64,000 nt of DNA from assembly GCF_028598555.1 (NCBI RefSeq), contig NZ_JAQRFN010000016.1, forward strand, positions 25,338 through 89,337. The letters run 5' to 3'. The stretch is from Xenorhabdus anantnagensis (lineage in GTDB: Bacteria > Pseudomonadota > Gammaproteobacteria > Enterobacterales > Enterobacteriaceae). The notes beneath the pieces were generated by a model. The model did no database searches. It was not told the origin of the DNA and worked only from the letters and a program-made list of their open reading frames with translations. The position numbers and the translations under genes were made by a program. This document shows, piece by piece, positions 54,955 to 64,000 of the stretch (position 1 is the first letter of the stretch; the number at the start of each line of letters is the position of its first letter).

Positions 54955-55803
54955 ATGAACACCATCGCACTTATTGGCATCGATCTCGGCAAACATTCTT
55001 TCCATGTATATTGCCAGAATCAGTCGGGGAAAGCCCTTCTACGTAGAAAATTCACCCGAACCAAATTGATGGAATTCTTAGCCAACTGCTCTTCGGCAAC
55101 AGTTGTCATGGAGGGCTGTGCTGGCGCACATTTCATGGCAAGGAGGATTGCTGATTTGGGGAATGAGGCTAAACTGATTTCGCCGCAGTTTGTCCGTCCC
55201 ATCGTCAAAAGTAACAAGAATGATTTTATTGACGCCGAAGCCATCTGTGAAGCGGCCTCACGGCCCTCAATGCGTTTTGTTCAGCCCAGAACGGGAACCC
55301 AACAAGCGATGAGAGCACTGCATTGTGTCAGAGAATCACTCATCAAAGATAAGGTAAAGACCACTAACCAAATGCACGCCTTTTTGCTGGAGTTTGGCAT
55401 CAGTATGCCCAAGGGGATCGCCGTTATAAAACGTCTCTCTACTGTTCTGGCTGAACATATCCTTCCACCTTATCTAGTGCAGGTATTACAACGGTTACAA
55501 ACGCATTATCACTACCTGATTGAGCAAATTACCGAGATTGAAACCGCCCTGTCACAGGAAGTCACTCAGGATAATACCGGCCAACGACTGATGACTATTC
55601 CCGGCATCGGTCCCATCACAGCGAGTGTGCTTTCATCACAACTGGGCGATGGTAAACAATGCGTCCGGAGCCGGGATTTTGCGGCGTCGACAGGTTTGGT
55701 TCCTCGCCAATATAGCACCGGAGGAAAACATACCTTGCTGGGTATTAGCCAACCATTCATCAAAAATGAGTGTTGCAAAAAGGAGGGCGACCATAGATTT
55801 TAA
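54955..55803 (+). pseudogene. IS110-family transposase, C-terminally truncated
   Basis: The frame begins MNTIALIGIDLGKHSFHVY with Asp10 of the RuvC-like DEDD domain, then VVMEGCAGAHF and KNDFIDAEAICEAA, and the C-terminal transposase_20 domain MTIPGIGPITASVLSSQLGD plus FAASTGLVPRQYSTGGK with the catalytic serine region. After GISQ near residue 266 it leaves the family (normally about 340 aa) and runs into foreign sequence. Transposition is unlikely unless complemented in trans. IS110 elements encode a bridge RNA in their flanks; only the upstream flank (54906-54954) could be intact here. Confidence 0.85.
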
Positions 55804-56052
55804 AGTGCGGACAACGGCATTGATGCTGATATGTAGCGCCCGGGCAGTATCACGAATGCCGGCGTTGTTCATGGTCAGATCAACAACTTGTTCTTTGATA
55901 CCCGCTTGGCACGCGCGGTAGGCGTATTCAAGTTGAAAGGTTCGGTTGCAGGAGAAACAGCGATAGCGTTGGTGACCGGCTTCCCCTTTACCCCATTTTT
56001 TTACGCGTTCAGTTTGCTGACAAAATCGACATTTCACTTCAACCGTCGCCAT
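55795..56052 (-). pseudogene. insA: insA-type IS1 regulator, N-terminal part
   Basis: The minus-strand frame starts MATVEVKCRFCQQTERVKKW with the zinc-finger cysteines, GHQRYRCFSCNRTFQ and the HTH IRDTARALHISINAVVRTLK, matching IS1 InsA to residue 86. Beyond that the frame continues into non-IS1 sequence. It is separated from its insB part by the IS110-type insertion. Confidence 0.85.
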
Positions 56053-56223
56053 CTAATTTCTCCGAAAAATTAGAGATTATACGCAACAATCAACGGGTTG
56101 GATGCATAACTCTTTTTGTGTATTAATATGTTTTTTTTGAATTTTGCATTGATATTATCGCTTCTCATGTATAAGGTTCGCCACCAGAGATGGGCTAATT
56201 ATTCTTTATTGGGAGGGAGAGAG

Positions 56224-57201
56224 ATGCGCTTTGTTAACACGAGCCGTTTAGAGCCACAAGGAAATATTCTCGGTCCGATATGCTTGAGATCAGTTCAAGA
56301 AAATAGGAGCGTGTTGGATTTTGTCAGTAGTAACGCTAAGGATTTGCAAACATTGCTCTGGGAGGAAGGGGCAATTTTGTTGAGAAATTTTGGTTCATCC
56401 AGCTCTGACCATTTCTCGAAGTTGTCCGCAATTTTGTTCGATAGCCCACTTAATTATGTCTACCGTTCAACACCTAGGCGTTTATTGAGTGAGAATGTGT
56501 TTACTGCGACAGATTACCCTAATTCTCTTCATATCGATCAGCACTCAGAAAATGCTTACCAACGTGATTGGCCAATGGTTTTAGGCTTTTGCTGTATTAC
56601 CAGCCCCACGACTGGGGGACAAACTCCCATTGCTGATTTGAGCAAGATAACGCAAAGTCTGGGAGAAGATTTAATCAGCGAATTTGAAGAAAGAAAAGTT
56701 CGCTATGTTCGGCATTATCGACCTTTTGTTGATTTGTCATGGCAAACTGTTTTTCAGACAGAAAATCCTGAAGACGTGGGGATATTTTGCAAGGAAAATG
56801 ATATTGAATATCAATGGATAGATAGCCAAACATTACGTACCTGGCAGGTATGTCAGGGCGTTGCATCCCATCCGATACATCATGAAAAGCTGTTCTTTAA
56901 TCAGTGCCATATGTTTCATATTACTGGTGCAGGGGAACAATCGGCTAAGGCGCTTGAGCAAGCTTTTGGGCGTGATAAAGTCCCTCGTCATTCTCTGTTT
57001 GGCGATGGTTCTGAAATCCCAATGAAGACGATGAATTTCATTCGAGAAACATTAGCTGCGAATCGTTATTGTTTTGATTGGCAAGTCGGTGACATTCTGT
57101 TGTTGGATAATATGCGTTATACCCACGGAAGAACTCCTTACACAGGAGTGCGAAAGATAGCCGTCAGTATGATGAAGCCTTACTCATCTATGATTATCTA
57201 A
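56224..57201 (+). CDS. TauD/SyrP-like Fe(II)/2-oxoglutarate dioxygenase
   Basis: The ATG at 56224 has a strong GGGAGGGAGAGAG ribosome-binding site; the frame upstream of it runs into the IS1 end. The 325 aa protein has the TfdA/TauD fold: the metal site His107-Ser-Glu109 in the pattern QHSENAY...WP with a nearby alternative His103/Asp105, the GGQTPIADL strand, and the distal His301 plus Arg310 in MRYTHGRTPYTGVRKI. SyrP-type enzymes beta-hydroxylate amino acids tethered to or released from NRPS carrier domains, for example aspartate. The gene opens the NRPS locus and is about 40 bp from the ABC transporter, so a tailoring role is likely. The substrate is not known. Confidence 0.85.
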   Translation: MRFVNTSRLEPQGNILGPICLRSVQENRSVLDFVSSNAKDLQTLLWEEGAILLRNFGSSSSDHFSKLSAILFDSPLNYVYRSTPRRLLSENVFTATDYPNSLHIDQHSENAYQRDWPMVLGFCCITSPTTGGQTPIADLSKITQSLGEDLISEFEERKVRYVRHYRPFVDLSWQTVFQTENPEDVGIFCKENDIEYQWIDSQTLRTWQVCQGVASHPIHHEKLFFNQCHMFHITGAGEQSAKALEQAFGRDKVPRHSLFGDGSEIPMKTMNFIRETLAANRYCFDWQVGDILLLDNMRYTHGRTPYTGVRKIAVSMMKPYSSMII

Positions 57202-57270
57202 GTTAGGATAATTATTTAATATTCTTTCTTTGGGTGAATCATGATGACTCTTTATTATGAAGAGAAGAGT

Positions 57271-58905
57271 ATGCGCTATGCTAAAAAAAATATTTTTACT
57301 AAATACCTGCGCCTTATTTTAATGGCTTCGGGGTTATCTTTAGTCAGCGCGGCAGCTACTTTGTATTTGTTGCATAATATTAATGCTCTTGTCAGTAAGA
57401 ATTATTCTGTCGAAAGCAATAATATATTCATCAATGGGATGCTGGCTATGCTGGTCCTCTTTGCTGCCTCAGGATTGATGCAGTATTTTATGGCTCGTCT
57501 CGGAGCCGGGGGCTTATCTGATTTACGACGGATGCTTTCAGGTCAGGTGCTTTTTTTGAGTTATATGGAGTTTATAAATAAACGAAAGATAATTTTTAAT
57601 GCGCTGATGGGGGATATTGCAAGAATAGCGCCGCTGTTTATGCTGGGACCTCAATTTATTTACAATGCTATTCTTTTTATTTCTTGCTGTAGCTATCTGG
57701 TTTATGTGTCACCATTAATGTTTCTGGTCTTTGCTATCGGATTAGTCCTGCAATTTATAAACTCTTTTTTCACCTTCAAGTGGACTCGCCACTACTCGGA
57801 AAAAATGAGAAGCAGCGAAGATGATATTTACAATAGCTTTTCGGCGATTAGTGACGGAAAAAAGGAAATGTTGCTGAACGTCGTAAGAAGAGAATCATTC
57901 ACAAAGCGAACGCTACTACCCAATATCAGTAAAGCTGAGAAATTGACGAACAAAGTCTATTTATATTGGGGGATGAATGGCACATGGGGAATGATTGTTT
58001 TTTATACTTTTTTGTTTTTGGTTGCCTACTTTGGCATGGATATATTTCATTTGACAGATAAAACAGTAATGAGTTTTGTTATTGGTTCTTTCTTTATCAT
58101 TGGTCCTTTTACTTTTCTTATGAACACCGGTTCTCCAGTGATCCTCGGGCTGACAAGTATATATCGTTTGAAAAGTATGGGGTTGCTTAACCAACGTATT
58201 GAAGATTTATCCACTCTCGCTGAAAGTCGTCCCCCTTCAGAGCCGCTCGATAGGTGCAGTTTAAATAATTGGCAGAAAATCAGTCTTGAAAATGTTGTTT
58301 ATCACTACGTTGATAATAATGAAAAAGAAGTTCTATTAGGGCCTTACCACCTTGAAATAAATCAAGGGGAAATTGTCTTCATTGTTGGCGGTAATGGTAG
58401 CGGGAAAACAACGCTCTTACTGTTGCTCACTTCACTGCTGAAACCTGCATCGGGCCATATTACTATTGATGGTGTAGATATCTCAGAAGCCACTGAATCC
58501 TATAAATCTTTATTTGCCGGGGTGTTTAATGAGTCCTATTTGTTTGAGCATGTTATTGATGCTCAAGGGCAGGCCGCATCTGAGAGTTTAGTGAATGATA
58601 TATTAAATAAACTTGGCCTGAGTAATACGATTTACTACCAGAACGGCATGCTTTCTTCACTCGAACTGTCAACCGGGCAACGAAATCGAGTGGCACTATT
58701 GCAGTCGTATCTCGATGACCGAAGTATTTACTTCTTTGACGAATGGGCTGCTGCTCAAGATCCGGAATTTAAATGCCATTTCTATAAAAAACTACTCCCT
58801 GAACTGAAAGCGAAAGGAAAAACGGTTATCGCTATTAGTCATGACGAGCAATATTTTTGTTGCGCCGATCGGTTAATAAAGTTGTGTGATGGTAAAGAAG
58901 CATAG
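57271..58905 (+). CDS. Cyclic-peptide-type ABC exporter (SyrD/PvdE family)
   Basis: The frame opens at 57241 but MRYAKKNIFTKYL at 57271 looks the natural start and has AGAAGAG upstream; neither is certain. The 544 aa protein fuses an N-terminal membrane domain of six helices (about residues 10-290) to a C-terminal ATPase. Walker A is GGNGSGKTT, the signature is degenerate (LSTGQRNR), and Walker B continues as FFDEWAAAQDP. That DEWAAxQDP string is characteristic of the SyrD/PvdE cyclic-peptide transporters, which carry NRPS siderophore and lipopeptide intermediates to the periplasm. It lies between the hydroxylase and the NRPS and is probably co-transcribed. Confidence 0.9.
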   Translation: MRYAKKNIFTKYLRLILMASGLSLVSAAATLYLLHNINALVSKNYSVESNNIFINGMLAMLVLFAASGLMQYFMARLGAGGLSDLRRMLSGQVLFLSYMEFINKRKIIFNALMGDIARIAPLFMLGPQFIYNAILFISCCSYLVYVSPLMFLVFAIGLVLQFINSFFTFKWTRHYSEKMRSSEDDIYNSFSAISDGKKEMLLNVVRRESFTKRTLLPNISKAEKLTNKVYLYWGMNGTWGMIVFYTFLFLVAYFGMDIFHLTDKTVMSFVIGSFFIIGPFTFLMNTGSPVILGLTSIYRLKSMGLLNQRIEDLSTLAESRPPSEPLDRCSLNNWQKISLENVVYHYVDNNEKEVLLGPYHLEINQGEIVFIVGGNGSGKTTLLLLLTSLLKPASGHITIDGVDISEATESYKSLFAGVFNESYLFEHVIDAQGQAASESLVNDILNKLGLSNTIYYQNGMLSSLELSTGQRNRVALLQSYLDDRSIYFFDEWAAAQDPEFKCHFYKKLLPELKAKGKTVIAISHDEQYFCCADRLIKLCDGKEA

Positions 58906-58970
58906 CCTGTAGTTTTCATTAAAATTAAATGATGAATATTCACTATTAACATTAACTGGTGGGAATGCTA

Positions 58971-61900
58971 ATGTCGATTAAATATGCTTACCATTCTGAA
59001 GATTATGGCGTGCAGTCTTTGCCTGCTGTAATTATTGGTGGAACAACCTTAGCAATATATTGTGCACAACAATGGTTACGTTCCGGGCAGACCCTATCCG
59101 CAGTTGTCAGTGTGGATCATGTATTTAGAGAATGGGCTGAAGAACAAGGGATTTATTGCCTGGATGATGTGGCCGTGTTAGAACAATATTGCCAGAATCA
59201 TTCTATTGCGCATCTTTTTTCCATCGTGAATCCACATATTCTTTCGCCTGAGCTTATTGAGAAGGTGAAAGGAGCCTGCTTTAACTACCATGATAGCCCC
59301 TTGCCTCGTTATGCCGGGCAAAACGCGACTGGCTGGGCATTGCTTAATCAAGAACAGGATTATGCCGTGAGCTGGCATTTACTCGTCGCCGGCGTTGATC
59401 GGGGAGATATTGTTGTTCAAATCCCATTGACCATTGCTGCTGATGAAACGGCATTTAGCCTCAACTTGAAATGCTACCAAGCCGCCAGGCAAGGATTTGA
59501 TCAGCTACTGGCGTCACTAAAGCAACAGACTCTCGTTGCCCTCCCGCAAGCGGTGGCCGAGCGCAGCTTTTATGCCGGTTACCGCCGGCCGCTGGGTGGT
59601 GGGGTAGTGCGTTGGGATAATACGGCAGCCGAGCTTTCAGCATTAATCAGAGCGTTAGATTACGGTGAATATTACGTAGCCTCTTTAGATATCCCTAAAA
59701 TTTTGCTGGCAGATGGCACCGTATTGCTGGCGACCAAACTCAATGTATTACCCGAACCTAGTGTCCAGACCGCAGGCACGCTACTGGCAATCGGTAAAAA
59801 CGAACTGACGATTGCGACCGCAGATTTCGATGTGCGTATCAGTGGATTAAAGCCATTAGAAGCTAATCAACCGGCTAGAGCAGAAATTGAGTGTGATTTT
59901 TCTCAGTTGCACATTGGGGACATTTTACCTGTCATTACTGATAGCCAGCAGCAGTGCTTAACGGAATGGCATGAAAATGCGGCTCGGCATGATGCTTTCT
60001 GGTCTCAGCGCTTGCTCAGTTTTAGCCCATTGGCGCTATCCGCTTACATGGAGAGCACGGAGAGCGCTGGAGCGACGACATCCTGGCTGTATACACCCTG
60101 GCAATGCTGGCCGACAGCAGATGGAAAAGATACGCTGTTACTGGCTTTTCTTCTGGTACTGAGCCGGATCACGGATCGGGTCGATTTGCAGCTAGGTTGG
60201 TCGAAAGCCACTTCAGCTTCCCCGCTTACTGGAATAATGAGTGAAAGTGTCCCTTTCCATCTGTTGATGGATGAGGAGCGAACCGTCGCTGAAATGCTCA
60301 CCTCTCTTTCTAAAGAAAAACAGCAAATCAGTACATTACCGGCTTATGCCAAAACCCTGCCTTGGCGTTATCCCGAGCTCCGTTCGTTGCAGCCCGCCCC
60401 CACAGGGCAATGCTGGCCGATCTTGATTGCAGAAGGAGAGAGCGAGGCGGTTGCCCAGCAACTCACTTTGCACCGTAAACCTGACGAGAATAGTTTTCGT
60501 TTAGGGTATAACCCAGATAGCCTGAGCGGCATTCAAATAGAGCGTATTTTGAGTTACTTGGACATGTTGGGGAGCCAGTTAAGCCAAGATCTTGCACAGC
60601 AACGCTGTGTCGACTTAGTGATGCTGCCACCGAGTGAGCAAGATTATCTTATCAATGGACTGAATCCATCCCTGCACCACCGGCAGTATCAAGGGACTTT
60701 GGCCGACAAAATAAGCGACATTGCCCGCGCGGCTCCTGAAACAACCGCCTTGTTTTTCGACAATCTTCAAGTGAGTTACCAGCATTATGATGAGCAGGCT
60801 GCACGCTGGGCCAGCCATCTGTCGGCATGTGGGATAAAGTCCGGTGATGTAATTGCTTTTTGTACGAAAAAAAAACCGGCTCTGTTTTTCGGCATGCTGG
60901 CGGCCTGGAAATTAGGCGCTATTTATCTTCCTCTTGATCCTGATTATCCCGCAGAGCGTCTGGTGCTTATTTTGCAGGATGCTTCCCCAACTCTGGTATT
61001 GGTTGATGAGAATGGAGAAAAGGTCTTGTCGGGCGTACTGCCAACAGGGCTAATGATGCAGCGCCTTGATACTCAACAACCGGGTAAATTCGCCGCCGAT
61101 GTTCTGATAAGCAGTGACCTGGAACGGTTGCAACAAACGGCGTATATCATCTACACCTCAGGCTCGACAGGCATACCGAAAGGCGTGCGGGTATCCCATG
61201 CTAACTTGTGCAGCTTGATAGATGAACAGGGTTCATTACTTCAGGTAAATAGCCAGAGCCGGGTACTACAATTTGCATCTTTGAGCTTTGATGCCAGCAT
61301 TTGGGAAATGGCAATGGCGTTCGGCTATGGTGGTACGTTGTACTGCCCTACAGCGCACCAGCGTTTGGACGAGCGCGCTTTACTGGCGTTCTTCGACACG
61401 CACCAGATCACGCACGCAACGCTTCCCCCTGCTTTGCTCAATCAGAGCAAAGAGTTATGTCAGGGCCTGAAGGGCGTCGTCTTGACGCTGGCGGGTGAGG
61501 CTCCGGGCATTGAGTTGTTCCATCAGTTAAGCCAACGTAACACCGTCATTAATGGTTATGGTCCGACGGAAGGAACCGTCTGTAATGCGGCGTGGCGCTG
61601 CCCTGAAAATTATACCGGGGATATTGCCCCCATTGGGCGAGCACTCGGCAACAGCAAACTCTATTTGTTAGACGCCCAGCAACGCCTTGTTCCTTTTGGC
61701 AGTATTGGCGAACTTTACATTGGTGGAGAAGCGGTCGCACAGGGATACCTTAATCGCAGTGAACTGAATGCAGAAAGATTTATACCAAACCCTTTTCAGC
61801 CTGATTCAGCGCAGCGTCTGTATCGTACGGGGGATCTGGTACGTTATCTGCCTGATGGGGAGCTGTTGTTTGTTGGACGGCAGGATCATCAAGTTAAAAT

Positions 61901-64000
61901 TAATGGATTCCGTATTGAAACGGGTGATATTGAAGCCGTTATCAAACAGCAGGGGATCTCCGAATGCACGGTGATCGTCCGTGATAGCCAGCATCACACT
62001 AAGCGCTTAGTCGCTTATTTGGTGACTGGAGATAACACCGAGTACGACATTAACGCCCTACGCCAGGCACTAGAGAAAGTGCTGCCCGCCTTTATGGTAC
62101 CTGCCGCATTTGTCATCCTGAACAGCCTACCACTGACAGTAAATGGCAAAATCGATCGTAAGGCCTTGCCTGAACCCAACCATCAAGCGTTCTCCAGAGA
62201 GTTGTATAAAGCTCCTCAGGGCGAGCGTGAACACGTCATTGCCACACTGTGGGCGGAATTTTTACAGGTTAAACAGCCTGGCCGGTGGGATAACTTTTTT
62301 GCGCTAGGCGGTGATTCATTACTGGCCATGAAATTGATTGGTTGCCTAAGAGAGTTGGGATGGCAGACGGGTGTTGAGCAATTGTTCCAGTCTCCACAGT
62401 TGCATAGGTTTGCCTCTAGCTTGCAGCTTGTTCAGCAGGTCACAGATTCTGCATCAATGATCCCGGAAAACACTTCGCGTATCACGCCTGAAATGTTGCC
62501 TTTGCTGCAGATCAATCAGCAGTCTATTGATGCAATTTGCGCCCAATTTGGCGCTGATGTCAGCAATATTCAGGATATTTATCCACTCTCACCGTTACAA
62601 GAAGGACTCTATTTTCACCACGTGATGGCTGAGCGCGGCGATCCTTATCTGTTAGTCACTATTATGGCATTCCCTGAACGAGAGACGTTGCAACGGTATC
62701 TGGCTGCTCTACAACAAGTGATTGAACGGCATGATATTTTGCGTACGGCGTTTATTCATGGACCAGAAATAGCTCATCCTGTTCAGGTTGTCATGCGTCG
62801 TCTCTCGCTCCCTGTCACCTGGCTGGAACTCGACAGCCATGAAGGGGATGTTTACGCCCAACTGCGTGAACGCTATGACCCGCGTCATACGTCGTTACCT
62901 CTGGACAAAGCGCCTTTACTGCAAGTTGTCGCGGTAGAAGATCGGCCAAATGAGCGCTGGCTGCTGTTACACCAACTTCATCATCTGGTGGGTGACCATA
63001 GTACACTGGAGATTATTTATCGCGAGTTAAATAGCTTAATGGTTCAGCCGGACATTACCCTTCCGTCCGCTCTGGCGTTTCGTACCTTGATTGAGCGAAC
63101 TCGCCAGAATGAAAGTCTGCTACGCCAGCGTGAGTTTTTCTCTAAGCAGCTGGGTGATATTACGGAGCCTTGCCTGCCTTATGCTCTCAACCCGTTGATG
63201 ACCCAAGGGGAGAGAATCGAAGAGTTAAAACAGATCATTACGCCTGATTTGAACAATCGCCTACGTCAACAGGCAAGGCAAAGGAAGGTGAGCCTGGCGA
63301 GTATTTTTCATCTGGCATGGGCTCGAGTGCTCTCAGTAATTAGCGGCCAATCGCAAGTGGTATTTGGCAGCGTATTTTTTGGTCGAGCCTACAGTGAAGG
63401 TAATAGTCAGGCGCTTGGCATGTACATTAATACGTTGCCAGCGCGTGTTGACGTTGATGCGCGCGCTGTTGATGCCGCGCTACAACATATGCATCAGCAG
63501 CTAGCTGAGTTGTTGGCTTACGAGCAAGCGTCGCTGATTACGGCTCAACAGGCCAGTGGAATAGCGCCGCCTGCCGCGTTATTTGGCGCATTACTCAACT
63601 ATCGACATAACTCCAGCACAGCAATTTATACGCAACCGCTGGTAGATTTCCCTGAAGTCTCCTTGATTGATTTCAATGAAACCACCAGTTACCCACTGGT
63701 CCTTTCAGTTGAAGACTATGGCGATCAAACGGGGCTCACGTTACAGGCTGTTGCCTCACTGAATGCTGAACAAATACTGGCGTATACCCAGCTAACATTA
63801 ACCTCGCTGGTGGAGGCGTTGGAACAAGCACCGCAAATGCCTCTGCAACAACTCCCCGTTTTACCTGCTACAGCGCTTCACGCCCTGACTGAACAACGCA
63901 ACCTGCCGCTGTGGGTAGCGCCTGTCGAGCTCTGTGTGCATCAGCAATTTGAGCAGCAGGCCGCGCTGTATCCGCAGGCGATAGCGCTGACTTATGGCGA
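58971..64000 (+). CDS. Non-ribosomal peptide synthetase with N-terminal formyltransferase domain (partial, C-terminus off the right edge)
   Basis: The frame is open for at least 1676 residues and does not stop in the window. Domain order: formyltransferase, catalytic Asn105, His107 and Asp143 in the same spacing as Fmt/ArnA, with its C-terminal subdomain to about 300; a truncated condensation-like region (about 320-560) without HHxxxDG; adenylation 1 (A3 YTSGSTGIPKG near 728, A4 FDASIWEM near 773, A5 NGYGPTE near 861); carrier domain with Ser1116 in LGGDSLL; condensation domain (1200-1630) with the HHVMAERGD motif at 1216 and HHLVGDH at 1337; then the start of adenylation 2. Module 1 should load, N-formylate and present an amino acid, and the dual condensation/epimerisation-type domain should epimerise it. 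The A1 pocket residues (D, A, W, T, T, A, G, V, C) are closest to aromatic-residue codes (inference). G+C appears higher than in the flanking core genes. Confidence 0.93.
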   Translation, partial: MSIKYAYHSEDYGVQSLPAVIIGGTTLAIYCAQQWLRSGQTLSAVVSVDHVFREWAEEQGIYCLDDVAVLEQYCQNHSIAHLFSIVNPHILSPELIEKVKGACFNYHDSPLPRYAGQNATGWALLNQEQDYAVSWHLLVAGVDRGDIVVQIPLTIAADETAFSLNLKCYQAARQGFDQLLASLKQQTLVALPQAVAERSFYAGYRRPLGGGVVRWDNTAAELSALIRALDYGEYYVASLDIPKILLADGTVLLATKLNVLPEPSVQTAGTLLAIGKNELTIATADFDVRISGLKPLEANQPARAEIECDFSQLHIGDILPVITDSQQQCLTEWHENAARHDAFWSQRLLSFSPLALSAYMESTESAGATTSWLYTPWQCWPTADGKDTLLLAFLLVLSRITDRVDLQLGWSKATSASPLTGIMSESVPFHLLMDEERTVAEMLTSLSKEKQQISTLPAYAKTLPWRYPELRSLQPAPTGQCWPILIAEGESEAVAQQLTLHRKPDENSFRLGYNPDSLSGIQIERILSYLDMLGSQLSQDLAQQRCVDLVMLPPSEQDYLINGLNPSLHHRQYQGTLADKISDIARAAPETTALFFDNLQVSYQHYDEQAARWASHLSACGIKSGDVIAFCTKKKPALFFGMLAAWKLGAIYLPLDPDYPAERLVLILQDASPTLVLVDENGEKVLSGVLPTGLMMQRLDTQQPGKFAADVLISSDLERLQQTAYIIYTSGSTGIPKGVRVSHANLCSLIDEQGSLLQVNSQSRVLQFASLSFDASIWEMAMAFGYGGTLYCPTAHQRLDERALLAFFDTHQITHATLPPALLNQSKELCQGLKGVVLTLAGEAPGIELFHQLSQRNTVINGYGPTEGTVCNAAWRCPENYTGDIAPIGRALGNSKLYLLDAQQRLVPFGSIGELYIGGEAVAQGYLNRSELNAERFIPNPFQPDSAQRLYRTGDLVRYLPDGELLFVGRQDHQVKINGFRIETGDIEAVIKQQGISECTVIVRDSQHHTKRLVAYLVTGDNTEYDINALRQALEKVLPAFMVPAAFVILNSLPLTVNGKIDRKALPEPNHQAFSRELYKAPQGEREHVIATLWAEFLQVKQPGRWDNFFALGGDSLLAMKLIGCLRELGWQTGVEQLFQSPQLHRFASSLQLVQQVTDSASMIPENTSRITPEMLPLLQINQQSIDAICAQFGADVSNIQDIYPLSPLQEGLYFHHVMAERGDPYLLVTIMAFPERETLQRYLAALQQVIERHDILRTAFIHGPEIAHPVQVVMRRLSLPVTWLELDSHEGDVYAQLRERYDPRHTSLPLDKAPLLQVVAVEDRPNERWLLLHQLHHLVGDHSTLEIIYRELNSLMVQPDITLPSALAFRTLIERTRQNESLLRQREFFSKQLGDITEPCLPYALNPLMTQGERIEELKQIITPDLNNRLRQQARQRKVSLASIFHLAWARVLSVISGQSQVVFGSVFFGRAYSEGNSQALGMYINTLPARVDVDARAVDAALQHMHQQLAELLAYEQASLITAQQASGIAPPAALFGALLNYRHNSSTAIYTQPLVDFPEVSLIDFNETTSYPLVLSVEDYGDQTGLTLQAVASLNAEQILAYTQLTLTSLVEALEQAPQMPLQQLPVLPATALHALTEQRNLPLWVAPVELCVHQQFEQQAALYPQAIALTYG

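Larger units (their letters stand above)
54425..56111. mobile_element. IS1-family element split by a truncated IS110-family element
   Basis: The left edge GGTCATGATACTAATTTATT resembles the IS1 right inverted repeat (GGTAATGACTCCAACTTATT), and the right edge ends ACGGGTTGGATGCATAAC, like the IS1 left repeat. On the minus strand, insA lies at the right and the insB part at the left, in the correct order and orientation for one IS1. An IS110-type transposase gene, lacking its own 3' end, is lodged between them. I found no matching target duplication around the two IS1 ends. The composite is degenerate and marks the edge of the conserved hpt region. Confidence 0.75.

Noticed and set aside
55636..55794. 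Continuation of the insA frame into about 50 further codons
   Set aside because: Beyond residue 86 it is foreign sequence antisense to the IS110 gene, so the fusion frame is accidental.

Overview
The window looks like chromosome from an entomopathogenic enterobacterium of the Xenorhabdus/Photorhabdus type (my inference, Xenorhabdus favoured). The core genes are clearly enterobacterial: leuLAB-leuO-ilvIH-cra, then the full mraZ-to-lpxC division and cell-wall cluster, secM-secA, mutT, yadGH, can and hpt. Base composition is fairly AT-rich, there is an intergenic repeat of a kind I associate with these genera, an EntD/NgrA-type phosphopantetheinyl transferase is present, and an NRPS locus lies at the right edge.

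Region by region: (1) 1-3.4 kb is accessory: a minus-strand pair of an active-site-altered enolase paralogue (cut by the left edge) and a large UGSC-like protein, then a small orphan gene. (2) 3.8-13.9 kb holds metabolic genes: speB, the phosphopantetheinyl transferase, galE, an O-methyltransferase, a secreted protein, a class 3 lipase, a reverse transsulfuration pair (cystathionine beta-synthase and gamma-lyase), an extra peptide deformylase and an orphan protein. (3) 13.9-18.5 kb has mutH and a scarred leu locus. leuL-leuA-leuB are intact, but leuC and leuD are not in their usual place. A short remnant of sgrR and an unusual cluster of DnaA-box-like 9-mers lie there instead. (4) 19.3-25.9 kb has leuO, an acyl-CoA synthetase, ilvIH and cra. 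(5) 26.4-44.4 kb is the dcw cluster (mraZ, rsmH, ftsL, ftsI, murE, murF, mraY, murD, ftsW, murG, murC, ddlB, ftsQ, ftsA, ftsZ) plus lpxC. The genes are tightly packed and often overlap, downstream of a recognisable mra promoter and MraZ operator. (6) 44.5-54.1 kb has a DUF721 protein, secM-secA, an ABC-F ATPase, mutT, yadGH, can and hpt. (7) 54.4-56.1 kb is an IS1-family element split by a truncated IS110-family element, marking the core/accessory boundary. (8) 56.2-64 kb is the start of an NRPS cluster: a SyrP/TauD-like hydroxylase, a cyclic-peptide-type ABC exporter and a large NRPS that begins with a formyltransferase domain and runs off the right edge.

How they work together: leu and ilv genes make branched-chain amino acids under attenuation and probably LeuO/Lrp-type control. 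The dcw genes make lipid II and assemble the divisome. SecM translation arrest tunes SecA. The phosphopantetheinyl transferase is the obvious candidate to activate the NRPS carrier domains. The least explained parts are the enolase/UGSC pair, the DnaA-box cluster beside the leuCD deletion scar, and the formyl-starter NRPS locus.
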